Origin: Actinomyces gaoshouyii
Lineage (GTDB): Bacteria > Actinomycetota > Actinomycetes > Actinomycetales > Actinomycetaceae
Length of the DNA stretch: 59,152 nt
Reading direction: 5' to 3'
NCBI RefSeq assembly: GCF_002072175.1
Contig: NZ_MVIV01000011.1
Span: forward strand, 1 to 59,152
Numbering within the stretch: the first letter of the stretch is position 1; each line of letters opens with the position of its first letter. Shown one piece after another: positions 51,652 through 59,152 of the stretch. Position numbers and translations under genes: made by a program. The notes below the pieces were generated by a model, which saw only the letters and a program-made list of their open reading frames with translations, was not told where the DNA came from and did no database searches.

Positions 51652-54174
51652 ATGCTCTCCTGGCTCGCCCACCGCATCGTCAAGGACGCCTGGTTCATCG
51701 TCGCAACCTGGGCCGTCATCGCCTTCGTGCTGCTCACTCCAGCGCTCGGCGGTGCCGGCATCGACGGGCTCTTCAACCGTCTCGGCCCCGCCAAGACCTC
51801 CATCGACGATTCCCAGAGCGCTCAGGGCCAGGCCATCTACTCCGCGCTCCAGGGGGACGGGGTGGCGGTCACCCTGCAGGTGACGGGCCTCGACCTCGAC
51901 ACCCAGATCGACGCGGTCACGGCCGCGCTGGCCCCGGTCCACGCCGACCTCAACGACCTCGTCGGCGAGGTGAACGTGGCCGACCCGTTCGTCGTGCCGG
52001 ACCCCCTGGGGAACAAGGGAGTCCAGGCCTTCATCGCCCAGGACCGCAGCGGCTTCCTCATGTTCGTGACCGTCAACCCCAACGGCCGTGACATCGCCTC
52101 CCCCGATGACACCGCCTACGCCCGCAAGCTCCAGCGCGACGTCCAGCGCGTCACGGACCGCCTGCGCCGCGTCCCCGACGACCTGCGCCAGATCGCGCCG
52201 GGGGTCAGCGGCATCGTCACGACGGATGCCCTCGTGTCGGCGGCGGTCAATGACCAGGCCGGGGCCGATCTCGCGCGCGGGGAGGCCCTCGCCCTGCCCG
52301 CGGCGCTCATCATCATGGTTCTGGTCTTCGGGGGCTTCCTCGTGGCGGGGATGCCGTTGCTCGGCGGGATCACATCGATCGTCTCGAGCCTGGGCGTGCT
52401 CTGGCTCACGAGCCTCATGGTGGATCCGGGAGGGCTGGAGGTCACCGTCGTCGCGATGATCGGCCTGGGCCTGTCGATTAACGACGCCCTGCTCATGACC
52501 GTCCGCTTCCGCGAGGAGCTCGGACTCGGGCGCACCGATCCGCGGGCGTCGGCGCCCCTCGCCGCCCGTGGCCGACGGCGCCGCACCGGGCGCCGCGACC
52601 CACTTATCGCCGAGGCCATGGAGCGCACGATGCTCACGGCTGGGCGCACGGTGCTCATGACCACCGTCGCGGTGGCGCTTCCGCTGGCAGCACTGGTGGC
52701 AGTGGGCGCGTCCTCCCTGCGGGTGACGGCGATCGCGGGGGTGATCGTCGTGGTGCTCGCCGCGCTGTCGGCGATCACGCTCGTCCCGGCCACGCTCGTC
52801 CTGCTCCACGGATTCATGGTCAGGCCCTCATTGCTCGGCCGGGTGCCGGTGCTGCGCGCCCTCGTCCACCCGGTCGACGGCTCTTCTCGGGAGGAAGGCG
52901 CCTTCGCGGCGCTCGCGCGCGGGGCGCAGGCGCGCCCCTGGCCGGTCCTGGCGGCCTGCGCGGCTCTCCTGGCACTGCTGGCGTGGCCGCTGGGGCACCT
53001 GCACCTGCTGGTCTCCGATCGCGACCTCCTCCCCCCGGACGCCGAGCAGCGGGTGTACCAGCGCGTCCTGGAGGAGCAGTACCCCAGCCTCGCCGCCACC
53101 GATGCCGTGCTCATCATGCAGGCCGCTGGGGATTCCGCGACGTCGTTCATCGACGACCAGGTGGCCCATGCGCCCGGAGTGTCCAGCGTGACGCAGACGA
53201 AGGCGGGCCAGTACACGGTGGCCTACCTCAGTCTAGAGGGCTCGGCATCGTCGTTGTCCGCCGAGAGGGCCGTCTCGGCCGTTCGCGCGCTCAACCCGCC
53301 GGCGGACACATGGGTGACCGGCAAGGCGGCGACGCAGGTGGACTTCCGCTCCGCTCTCGTGGGCGCGCTGCCGCCCATGATCGTCATCGGCATGGGCGCG
53401 ACCATGGTCCTCATGCTCATGATGACGGGATCGCTCATCATCCCACTGCTGGCGCTCCTGACCACATCCCTGTCCCTGGCAGCCTCCCTGGGCGCGGCGA
53501 CCCTCCTGTTCCAGGACGGCTACCTGGCGGGCGCCCTGGGCGTGACGCCGATCGGCGGCGTGGAGGGCTACGCCGTGTCCACGGCTCTCGCCCTGGGGGT
53601 CGGGCTCGCCATGAGCCGGGAGGTCATCGTCCTGGCTCGCATGAGGGACCGCAGGGCGCGCGGTGAGCGGGGCGACGCCGTCGTCGCGGCCGGCCTCCAG
53701 GGCACTGGAAGGATCCTCTCGGTAGCGGGAGCGGTCCTCCTGGTGGTCCTCATGGGCTTCACCACTGGCAGGCTCATCGCAGTCAAGGAGGTGAGCCTCA
53801 TCCTGGCGCTCATGGTCGTCATCGACGCGGTGATCGTGCGTCTGCTCCTGTTCCCCGCGGCGATGAGCCTGCTGGGCTCGCGTGGCTGGTGGGCGCCATC
53901 GTTCCTGCGGCGCTGGGCGGGCATCAGCCCGGACGGGGACTCAGGGGCACCGGAGGAGACCGCTGACGCCCGCAAGCCCGAGGACGCCGAGGCGACCGAG
54001 GATGCCCGGGAGCCCGGTGCCGGCGATAAGACCGGGGCAGCGGAGGAGGACGACGACGGCGCGGGAGTCTCGGGGCGGAACGGCGCCGGGAGAGTTCCGT
54101 CCCGGCAGGCCTCCGCCGGCACGGGCCCCGAGGGCGATTCGGCGCCCGCGTCAGATGAGGTCGGGGGCTCCTGA
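51652..54174 (+). CDS. MMPL/RND-like transporter with altered proton-relay residues
   Basis: An 840-residue membrane protein with the two-fold MMPL layout. It has one N-terminal helix (about 10-30), a periplasmic domain, a block of helices (about 215-385), a helix near 430, a second periplasmic domain (about 455-575), and a last block of helices (about 578-750). The final 80 residues are an acidic, disordered cytosolic tail. The first relay site, normally G-I-D-Y-A-L before the R-x-R-E-E loop, reads S-I-N-D-A-L (about 271-276). The second, normally M-D-Y-E-V, reads M-S-R-E-V (about 652-656). Proton coupling by the standard Asp-Tyr pairs is therefore doubtful. Substrate unknown. Its 3' end overlaps the convergent yciO-type gene by 24 bases. 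Confidence 0.85.
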   Translation: MLSWLAHRIVKDAWFIVATWAVIAFVLLTPALGGAGIDGLFNRLGPAKTSIDDSQSAQGQAIYSALQGDGVAVTLQVTGLDLDTQIDAVTAALAPVHADLNDLVGEVNVADPFVVPDPLGNKGVQAFIAQDRSGFLMFVTVNPNGRDIASPDDTAYARKLQRDVQRVTDRLRRVPDDLRQIAPGVSGIVTTDALVSAAVNDQAGADLARGEALALPAALIIMVLVFGGFLVAGMPLLGGITSIVSSLGVLWLTSLMVDPGGLEVTVVAMIGLGLSINDALLMTVRFREELGLGRTDPRASAPLAARGRRRRTGRRDPLIAEAMERTMLTAGRTVLMTTVAVALPLAALVAVGASSLRVTAIAGVIVVVLAALSAITLVPATLVLLHGFMVRPSLLGRVPVLRALVHPVDGSSREEGAFAALARGAQARPWPVLAACAALLALLAWPLGHLHLLVSDRDLLPPDAEQRVYQRVLEEQYPSLAATDAVLIMQAAGDSATSFIDDQVAHAPGVSSVTQTKAGQYTVAYLSLEGSASSLSAERAVSAVRALNPPADTWVTGKAATQVDFRSALVGALPPMIVIGMGATMVLMLMMTGSLIIPLLALLTTSLSLAASLGAATLLFQDGYLAGALGVTPIGGVEGYAVSTALALGVGLAMSREVIVLARMRDRRARGERGDAVVAAGLQGTGRILSVAGAVLLVVLMGFTTGRLIAVKEVSLILALMVVIDAVIVRLLLFPAAMSLLGSRGWWAPSFLRRWAGISPDGDSGAPEETADARKPEDAEATEDAREPGAGDKTGAAEEDDDGAGVSGRNGAGRVPSRQASAGTGPEGDSAPASDEVGGS

Positions 54175-54777
54175 GCCCTGGCGCACGACCTCGGGGACAT
54201 CCGATGTGAGGTCCACGACCGTCGTCGGCTCGACCGAGGCGACCTCGCCCTCGATGACGACGTCGACGAGGTGCCCGAGGCCCTCCTCGATCTCCCAGCC
54301 ATGCGACTCGGGAACGGTCCTGCCCGGGCGGATGAGGGAGGAGGAGAGGATCGGCGCACCGAACTCGGCAACGAGTGCCTGGGCTATGGGGTGCTCGGGG
54401 ATGCGCACGCCAAGAGTGTGCTTCTTGGCATTGAGGGTCATCCGGGGCACCTCCTTGGTGCCCTTGAGGATGAAGGTCCAGGGGCCGGGGGTGAGTCGCT
54501 TGATGAGGCGGAACGCGTTGTTGCCGACGATCGCCAGCGGACCGACCTGGGCGAAATCAGCGCACACGAAGGTGAAGTTGTGCTTGTCGTCGAGCTGGCG
54601 GATGGCGCGGATCCGATCCAAGCCCTCCTTGTTGCCGGGCGCGCAGGCCAGGGCATAGCCGGAGTCGGTCGGATAGGCGACGAGGGCGCCGGAGCGGAGC
54701 CACTCGACGACCTTCGTGATGAGACGGGCCTGGGGGTTGACCGGGTGCAACTCGATGTAGCGCGACATGGTGACCAT
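54151..54777 (-). CDS. YciO/Sua5-type threonylcarbamoyl-AMP synthase-like protein
   Basis: A 208-residue SUA5/YciO/YrdC-domain protein. It has YIELHPVNPQARLITKVVEW, the YciO-like N-terminus, then GALVAYPTDSGYALACAPGN, IRQLDDKHNFTFVC (with the KR/KH site), LTPGPWTFILKGTKEVPR and VRIPEHPIAQALV. It resembles YciO more than TsaC, so its role in t6A synthesis is uncertain; YciO of E. coli is nonessential. The start at 54777 is preferred because GGGGAGGGG lies 4 bases upstream; an ATG three codons later is possible. It is convergent with the MMPL gene and divergent from the metal operon. Confidence 0.88.
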   Translation of the reverse strand: MVTMSRYIELHPVNPQARLITKVVEWLRSGALVAYPTDSGYALACAPGNKEGLDRIRAIRQLDDKHNFTFVCADFAQVGPLAIVGNNAFRLIKRLTPGPWTFILKGTKEVPRMTLNAKKHTLGVRIPEHPIAQALVAEFGAPILSSSLIRPGRTVPESHGWEIEEGLGHLVDVVIEGEVASVEPTTVVDLTSDVPEVVRQGSGAPDLI

Positions 54778-54848
54778 TGTGCCCCTCCCCCACCCGATCC
54801 GGGACGGATCCGAGAGGGAGGAGTCGACGGCGCATCACATGAATCGAA

Positions 54849-54875
54849 TTGCATATGCGCGCTCATTGATATAAA
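54849..54875 (+). promoter_or_regulatory. Leaderless promoter with operator-like palindrome for the metal operon
   Basis: TTGCAT (54849-54854) and TATAAA (54870-54875) form a -35/-10 pair with a short 15-base spacer. The start point would fall near 54882, three bases before the ATG at 54885. No ribosome site is present, so the transcript is leaderless or nearly so. The spacer holds ATGCGC-GCTCAT (54855-54866), a near-palindrome with one mismatched pair, where a bound repressor would block polymerase. The patch is strikingly AT-rich for this genome. Confidence 0.55.
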
Positions 54876-54884
54876 GTTCCTCGC

Positions 54885-55199
54885 ATGCTGCAGGTTGTGG
54901 TGCTCGACGAGGACTCAGCGGTCATCCGTCTGTTCAAGGCTCTGGCGAATCCCGTTCGAGCCACGATCATTCACCGCCTGACCCGGGGCAACGCGGATGT
55001 CACCGAGCTCGTCGAGCTCACCGGTGTCTCCCAGCCCCTCGTCTCCCACCACCTGCGAGTCCTTCGCGAGGCGCATCTCGTCGAGGCGCGGCGCGACGGC
55101 AGGCGGCAGAGTTACTCGATCATCGATGAGCACGTCGCCCACATCGTTCTCGACGCCATCAAGCACACCAAGGAGCATGACCATGACTGCCACCATTGA
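54885..55199 (+). CDS. ArsR/SmtB-family metal-sensing repressor with alpha-5 zinc site
   Basis: A 104-residue winged-helix repressor. The recognition helix region is VTELVELTGVSQPLVSHHLR (39-58), with the beta-wing DGRRQSYSI (71-79). Metal ligands of the SmtB/CzrA alpha-5 site are all present with exact spacing, D-x-H-x10-H-x2-E: D81, H83, H94, E97. There is no CVC pair of the alpha-3 type. Zinc, possibly cobalt, is therefore the likely signal. A His-rich tail (HDHDCHH) adds possible ligands. It overlaps the metallothionein-like gene by 17 bases and probably represses the operon including itself. Confidence 0.92.
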   Translation: MLQVVVLDEDSAVIRLFKALANPVRATIIHRLTRGNADVTELVELTGVSQPLVSHHLRVLREAHLVEARRDGRRQSYSIIDEHVAHIVLDAIKHTKEHDHDCHH

Positions 55200-55506
55200 G
55201 CACCGCCCCGCTGAGGCCCACAACCACACCCACGGTCCCGACTGCGGCCACCTCGCCGTCATCCACGGTGACCACGTCGACTACATCCACGACGGCCACG
55301 CCCACCGCGAGGACGGCGGCCACTACGACGAGTGCTCCACGTGCCAGTGCGAGCACTGCTCGGATGCCTGCTCCTCGTGCGAGTGCGCGGACTGCTCCTG
55401 CCCCACCTGCAACCACAACACCTGCCAGTGCGAGCACTGCTCGGATGCCTGCTCCTCGTGCGAGTGCGCGAACTGCTCCTGCCCCACCTGCGCCCACGCG
55501 GCCTGA
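55183..55506 (+). CDS. Metallothionein-like His/Cys-rich protein with duplicated Cys9 units
   Basis: A 107-residue metal-binding protein with 20 Cys and about 15 His. Residues 1-50 are His-rich, with HNHTHGPDCGHLAVIHGDHV and DYIHDGHAHREDGGHYDEC, resembling small zinc-related proteins of other actinobacteria. Residues 54-76 and 81-103 are two copies of a 23-residue unit of nine cysteines (CQCEHC-SDAC-SSCEC-CSC-PTC) differing only at one Asp/Asn. There is no signal peptide, so it is cytosolic. The start at 55183 is set by AAGGAG seven bases upstream; the earlier ATG at 55177 is too close. It overlaps the SmtB-like regulator by 17 bases, so expression is coupled. Zinc storage or detoxification is inferred from composition and neighbour. 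Confidence 0.85.
   Translation: MTATIEHRPAEAHNHTHGPDCGHLAVIHGDHVDYIHDGHAHREDGGHYDECSTCQCEHCSDACSSCECADCSCPTCNHNTCQCEHCSDACSSCECANCSCPTCAHAA
55342..55491 (+). repeat. Near-perfect 69-base tandem duplication inside the metallothionein-like gene
   Basis: Bases 55342-55410 and 55423-55491 are identical except for one G/A change (Asp to Asn), with a 12-base spacer (period 81). Synonymous sites are unchanged, so the duplication is recent or kept uniform by recombination. The period is a multiple of three, so gain or loss of a unit keeps the frame. Confidence 0.95.
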
Positions 55507-55533
55507 GGACGGCTCCTCGCTCATCGCATACGA

Positions 55534-55575
55534 AACTGCGGCGGGCGGCGCGGATTCGCGCCGCCCGCCGCAGTT
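55534..55575. terminator. Bidirectional terminator between the metal operon and aspS
   Basis: A perfect 19-bp GC-rich stem (55534-55552 with 55557-55575) and a GATT loop lie between two converging genes, 28 bases after the metallothionein-like stop and 25 bases after the aspS stop. Both arms end in short T-runs (GTTCT and GTTTC), so it can serve both strands. Confidence 0.85.
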
Positions 55576-55599
55576 CTCCGCATGGGGATCCGCATCAGG

Positions 55600-57375
55600 T
55601 CAGTCCTTGTCGCCGGGGACGGCGTCGACACCGGCCTCCTTGCGCTGCTCGGCGGTGATCGGTGCGGGGGCCTCGGTCAGGGGGTCGTAGCCGCCCCCGG
55701 ACTTGGGGAAGGCGATGACGTCGCGGATGGACTCGGCCTTGGTGAGCAGGGAGACGATGCGGTCCCAGCCGAAGGCGATGCCGCCGTGCGGCGGGGCGCC
55801 GAACTTGAACGCGTCGAGCAGGAAGCCGAACTTCTCGTGGGCCTCCGCCTCCCCGATGCCCATGACCTTGAAGACCCGCTCCTGGACGTCGGGGCGATGG
55901 ATACGGATGGACCCGCCACCGATCTCGTTGCCGTTGCACACGATGTCATAGGCGTAGGCCAGGGCGTTGCCCGGGTCGGCGTCGAAGGTGTCGAGGCACT
56001 CGGGCTTGGGCGAGGTGAAGGCGTGGTGGACGGCGGTCCAGGCCGAGGCGCCCAGCGCGATATCACCCTCGGCGCGGGCCTCGGCGCTCGGCTTGAACAG
56101 CGGGGCGTCGACGACCCACACGAAGGACCAGGCGTCGGAATCGATGAGCCCGCAGCGCTTACCGATCTCGAGGCGGGCGGCACCCAGGAGCGCGCGCGAG
56201 GAGTCGACGGGACCGGCGGCGAAGAAAATGCAGTCACCGGGGGTCGCACCGGCGGCCAGGGCGAGGCCGGCGCGCTCGGCGTCGGTGATGTTCTTGGCGA
56301 CGGGCCCGCCGAGCTCGCCGTCATCGCCCACGGTGACGTAGGCCAGGCCCTTGGCGCCGCGCTGCTTGGCCCAGTCCTGCCATGCGTCGAAGGTGCGGCG
56401 CGACTGGGAGGCGCCCCCGGGCATGACGACGGCTCCCACGTAGGGGTTCTGGAACACGCGGAAGGTGGTGTCCTTGAAGTACTCGGTGAGGTCGACGAGC
56501 TCGCAGCCGAAGCGGAGGTCGGGCTTATCGGTGCCGTAGCGCTCCATGGCGTCGGCGTAGGTCATGTGCGGGATGGGAGTGGCCAGGTCGTGGCCGATCA
56601 GGGCCCAGACCTCGCGCAGGATGTCCTCGGCGACCGCGATGACGTCCTCCTGGGTCACGAAGCTCATCTCGACGTCGAGCTGGGTGAACTCGGGCTGGCG
56701 GTCCGCCCGGAAGTCCTCGTCGCGGTAGCAGCGGGCGATCTGGTAATAGCGCTCCATGCCGGCCACCATGAGCAGCTGCTTGAACAGCTGGGGGGACTGC
56801 GGCAGGGCGTACCAGGAGCCGGGGGCCAGGCGGGCCGGAACGAGGAAGTCGCGGGCGCCCTCGGGCGTGGAGCGGGTCAGGGTGGGAGTCTCGATCTCGA
56901 CGAAGCCGTGGGCGTCCAGCACGCGGCGCGCGGCGGCGGAGACCTTGGCGCGCAGGCGGATGGCGCGCTGCATGGGCGTGCGACGCAGGTCGAGGTAACG
57001 GTGCTTGAGGCGCGCCTCCTCACCGACCTGCCCGGCATCCTCGGCATGGTCGGAGACCTGGAAGGGCAGGGGGGCGGCGGCGTTGAGGACCTCGACATCG
57101 GTGACGACGACTTCGATCTCACCGGTGGGGAGGTTGGGATTGGCATTGCCCTCGGGGCGAGCGCTCACCTCGCCAGTGACGGCCAGGACGTACTCGGCGC
57201 GCAGGTCGTGGGCGATCTCCTCGCGGATGACGATCTGGGCGATGCCCGAGGCATCGCGCAGGTCGATGAAGGCAACGCCCCCGTGGTCCCGGCGGCGGTC
57301 CACCCATCCGGCGAGGGTGACGGTGGCGCCGATGTCGGAGGCGCGCAATGAGCCCGCGGTGTGGGTTCGCAGCAT
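55600..57375 (-). CDS. aspS: Aspartyl-tRNA synthetase
   Basis: A 591-residue class IIb synthetase of the long bacterial type. The N-terminal OB anticodon-binding domain has [20 protein letters not shown]. Motif 2 lies in [20 protein letters not shown]. The GAD insertion covers about 300-410. Motif 3 is [14 protein letters not shown] near the end. MSFVTQEDV and [11 protein letters not shown] mark the catalytic domain. Whether it is discriminating or also charges tRNA-Asn depends on the presence of GatCAB and AsnRS elsewhere. Single gene with its own terminator. Confidence 0.96.
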   Translation of the reverse strand: MLRTHTAGSLRASDIGATVTLAGWVDRRRDHGGVAFIDLRDASGIAQIVIREEIAHDLRAEYVLAVTGEVSARPEGNANPNLPTGEIEVVVTDVEVLNAAAPLPFQVSDHAEDAGQVGEEARLKHRYLDLRRTPMQRAIRLRAKVSAAARRVLDAHGFVEIETPTLTRSTPEGARDFLVPARLAPGSWYALPQSPQLFKQLLMVAGMERYYQIARCYRDEDFRADRQPEFTQLDVEMSFVTQEDVIAVAEDILREVWALIGHDLATPIPHMTYADAMERYGTDKPDLRFGCELVDLTEYFKDTTFRVFQNPYVGAVVMPGGASQSRRTFDAWQDWAKQRGAKGLAYVTVGDDGELGGPVAKNITDAERAGLALAAGATPGDCIFFAAGPVDSSRALLGAARLEIGKRCGLIDSDAWSFVWVVDAPLFKPSAEARAEGDIALGASAWTAVHHAFTSPKPECLDTFDADPGNALAYAYDIVCNGNEIGGGSIRIHRPDVQERVFKVMGIGEAEAHEKFGFLLDAFKFGAPPHGGIAFGWDRIVSLLTKAESIRDVIAFPKSGGGYDPLTEAPAPITAEQRKEAGVDAVPGDKD

Positions 57376-57478
57376 GGAACTGGGTTCCTTCCCATTCGGA
57401 GCACTGAGACCGGTGCCCGTCGGGGCGCACCGCGAGACGAGCGGGCGCCGGGGGCAAGCCTACCCAGCCGGTGGGGCG

Positions 57479-58294
57479 TCAGTACTCAGGGGCGGTGGAC
57501 TCGTTGCGACGGCGCTGCCTGGCCAGGATCCAGCGGTTGGTCCCCACGGTGGCGGCGAGGATGACCAGGAGGACGGACAGGCCCAGGACGCAGGCGCCCA
57601 CCACCGGGAACGAATCGTCCTTGACCTCGACCGGCGAGGTGTCGCCGGAGTCACCAGGATCACTACTGGCCTCTGCGACGGCCGCCCCGGTCGTCTCCGG
57701 GGCACCCGTGGCGCCATTGGTTGCTGAGGCGCCGTCGGACGCGCCCGGGGAGGCGGTCGCCGCCGGCGCGGTAGGCGCTTCGCCGCCGATGACGGTGACG
57801 GCGCCGACCGTGAAGAACGGGCTCTTGTTGGTGTAGTCGGCGGTGCGGACCGTGGAGGTCGGAACGTCCGGGCCGCCGGTGACACGGAATCGCAGCCAGT
57901 GGGTGCCCGACGGGACGTAGCCGGGGAGCTCGAAGGCGCCGGAGTACGTGCCGTCGGGCTGCACGGTGAACTGGGCGACCGAGCCTCCCGACGGCGAGCC
58001 GGTGACCGCGGCAGGGCTCCGCTCGGGCCCGACGGCGCCGTCGTCGATGAGGACCTGCACGGTGGCCCCGGGCGGGAATCCGGAGAGGGTGTAGCTCAGC
58101 GAGCCGCCCGAGGCGATTGTCGAGGGGCTGACGGTCGACGCCGTGCCCGTGGTTGATTCCCCACTGACGGAGTCCTCGGCGGCCGCCGGCGGGGCGGCGG
58201 TGGCGCCCACGCCCGCTGCCGCGCCCAAGGAGAGCATCGCCGCCAGTGCGACGGCGCTCCCCCGGCGAAGCCTTCCCATTCGCCCGGTGCTCAC
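57479..58294 (-). CDS. Membrane-anchored surface protein with signal peptide
   Basis: A 271-residue exported protein. The GTG start at 58294 overlaps the upstream stop by four bases. The signal peptide is RMGRLRRGSAVALAAMLSLG with a cut expected near AAPPAAAEDS. The extracellular part has an Ig-like beta pattern (SPSTIASGGSLSYTLSGFPP, VQPDGTYSGAFELPG, GTHWLRFRVTGGPD), followed by an Ala/Thr/Ser/Gly-rich stalk. It ends with a membrane helix VVGACVLGLSVLLVILAATV and a basic tail RQRRRNES. There is no LPxTG motif, so it is membrane-anchored rather than sortase-linked. Function unknown; it is paired with the upstream Pro-rich protein. Confidence 0.75.
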   Translation of the reverse strand: MSTGRMGRLRRGSAVALAAMLSLGAAAGVGATAAPPAAAEDSVSGESTTGTASTVSPSTIASGGSLSYTLSGFPPGATVQVLIDDGAVGPERSPAAVTGSPSGGSVAQFTVQPDGTYSGAFELPGYVPSGTHWLRFRVTGGPDVPTSTVRTADYTNKSPFFTVGAVTVIGGEAPTAPAATASPGASDGASATNGATGAPETTGAAVAEASSDPGDSGDTSPVEVKDDSFPVVGACVLGLSVLLVILAATVGTNRWILARQRRRNESTAPEY

Positions 58295-59152
58295 TGGACC
58301 GGGCGCCTCGCGCGCGGACGGGCCAGGAACATGTATGCGGCCGCGCCCGCGGTGAGGATCCCGGCGGCGCTGATGAGCATCCAGTCGTCGCCGCCGAGGA
58401 CGGCCTCCTTGACCGGCGCGCTGTTCGCCTTGTCCATGAGGTCGGTGTTGACCGTGTCCGTGCGGGCGATCTCCAGCTGAACCCATCCCAGGAGCTGGGA
58501 GTCGCGGCCCGCGATGGCCAGCTTGTGGGATCCGGCATCGATACTGGAGATGTCGACCTGGACGGAGTTGGAGCGGTCAACCTGGACCCAGCCGGCGCTC
58601 TCGCCTCCCGGGTAGAGGAAGACCGCGACCCAGTCACCCTCCTTCGCCTTGTCCTTCGGCAGGACGAGACTGACGCGGTCGCCCTGGCGCCCGCCGGACA
58701 GCGAGCCGGCGTTGTCAGCGGTGAGCTGGCTCCCGTCGGCCACGGGGCTACGAGGCGGGTCCGAGGGCTTGGGCTCGGTGGGCGCCGCGGACGGGCTCGC
58801 GCTCGGGTCCGCGTCGGATGAGGCCTCGGGCTGCGCCGGAGCCGACTCCCCCTCAGGAGTTGCGGGCAGGGTGGCGATGATGGTGGGCGGGGCCGCCGGA
58901 TCCGCCGCCGGCACCTCCGGGAGGACGCCTGGGGCGCCCTCCGCCCCGGCGGTGGGCTTGGCGGCCGCGTACGGACCCTCGGGGGCCAGGACTTCCGGAG
59001 CCGGTTCCTGCGGAGCAGGGCCCTCGGGAATGGGGGCCGGAGCCTCGGGAAGAGGCGCTGGAGCGTCCGGGGTCGGAGGAGCGGGCTGGGCACTCGGCTC
59101 CGCGGTGGGCGCCGGCTTCGGGTCGGCGCTCGGGGCGGGGGCCGTGGGCCCG
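58291..59152 (-). CDS. Pro/Ala-rich membrane-anchored surface protein (N-terminus outside window)
   Basis: The C-terminal 286 residues of a larger protein; the frame is open to the right edge, so start and signal peptide are not seen. Residues from the edge to about 145 are Pro/Ala/Glu repeats (APAPLPEAPAPIPEGPAP and similar), a wall-spanning stalk. A compact domain follows (QGDRVSLVLPKDKAKEGDW, VAVFLYPGGESAGWVQVDRS, HKLAIAGRDSQLLGW), then a membrane helix WMLISAAGILTAGAAAYMFL and the tail RPRARRPVQ. No LPxTG. It overlaps the next gene by four bases, so the two surface proteins are made together. Confidence 0.7.
   Translation of the reverse strand, partial: GPTAPAPSADPKPAPTAEPSAQPAPPTPDAPAPLPEAPAPIPEGPAPQEPAPEVLAPEGPYAAAKPTAGAEGAPGVLPEVPAADPAAPPTIIATLPATPEGESAPAQPEASSDADPSASPSAAPTEPKPSDPPRSPVADGSQLTADNAGSLSGGRQGDRVSLVLPKDKAKEGDWVAVFLYPGGESAGWVQVDRSNSVQVDISSIDAGSHKLAIAGRDSQLLGWVQLEIARTDTVNTDLMDKANSAPVKEAVLGGDDWMLISAAGILTAGAAAYMFLARPRARRPVQ

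Noticed and set aside
54151-54174. The 24-base overlap of two convergent genes as an assembly error
   Set aside because: Both reading frames end naturally with normal codon use; short convergent overlaps are common in compact genomes.

Overview
This 59 kb window is high-GC chromosomal DNA, about 70 % G+C by eye, with strongly GC-biased third codon positions. Long antisense open frames shadow almost every gene. Several traits point to an actinobacterium, most likely Actinomycetaceae (Actinomyces or a close relative). These are the single-chain type I fatty acid synthase, the mIHF-type nucleoid protein, the short PriA without Walker A, and the gene order pyrR-pyrB-pyrC-carA-carB-pyrF-mihF-gmk-rpoZ-coaBC-metK-priA-fmt-rsmB-rpe. 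The species assignment is an inference.

Layout, left to right. (1) 1-13150: a fatty-acid operon on the minus strand, acyl-CoA carboxylase alpha, acyl-CoA carboxylase beta, then FAS I, closed by a perfect 40-bp palindrome. (2) 13151-15443: the only accessory-looking stretch. It holds a small unknown gene, a decayed second copy of the rsmB/rpe junction, a lower-GC module of two translationally coupled small membrane genes (the first broken by one base in a C6 tract), and a deleted transposase remnant. (3) 15444-36083: the conserved minus-strand housekeeping block from rpe back to pyrR. An HAD hydrolase and an Excalibur lipoprotein are inserted between fmt and priA. A candidate PyrR-binding hairpin overlaps the pyrR ribosome binding site. 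(4) 36259-45567: an NmrA-like reductase, nusB, efp, a PaiB-like protein, a degenerate shikimate kinase, an AroK-AroB fusion, aroC, aroE, mltG and ruvX. (5) 45582-51578: alaS, rpsD, a TauE-type permease and rarA. (6) 51652-55506: an MMPL/RND-like transporter without the usual proton-relay residues, a YciO/Sua5-type protein, and a two-gene metal-homeostasis operon on the plus strand. (7) 55600-59152: aspS and two overlapping genes for membrane-anchored, Pro/Ala/Ser/Thr-rich surface proteins; the second runs off the right edge.

The most striking item is the operon at 54849-55506. A SmtB/ArsR-type regulator keeps the complete alpha-5 zinc-sensor spacing (D81, H83, H94, E97). It appears to be read from a leaderless promoter and overlaps a 107-residue His- and Cys-rich protein. 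That protein combines a His-rich module with two almost identical 23-residue units of nine cysteines each. It resembles a cyanobacterial smtB-smtA zinc-metallothionein system built from different parts.

Most of the other genes serve central metabolism and information transfer: malonyl-CoA and fatty acid synthesis, de novo UMP synthesis, the shikimate pathway, CoA and SAM synthesis, translation and replication restart. No rRNA, tRNA, CRISPR array or complete mobile element was recognised.
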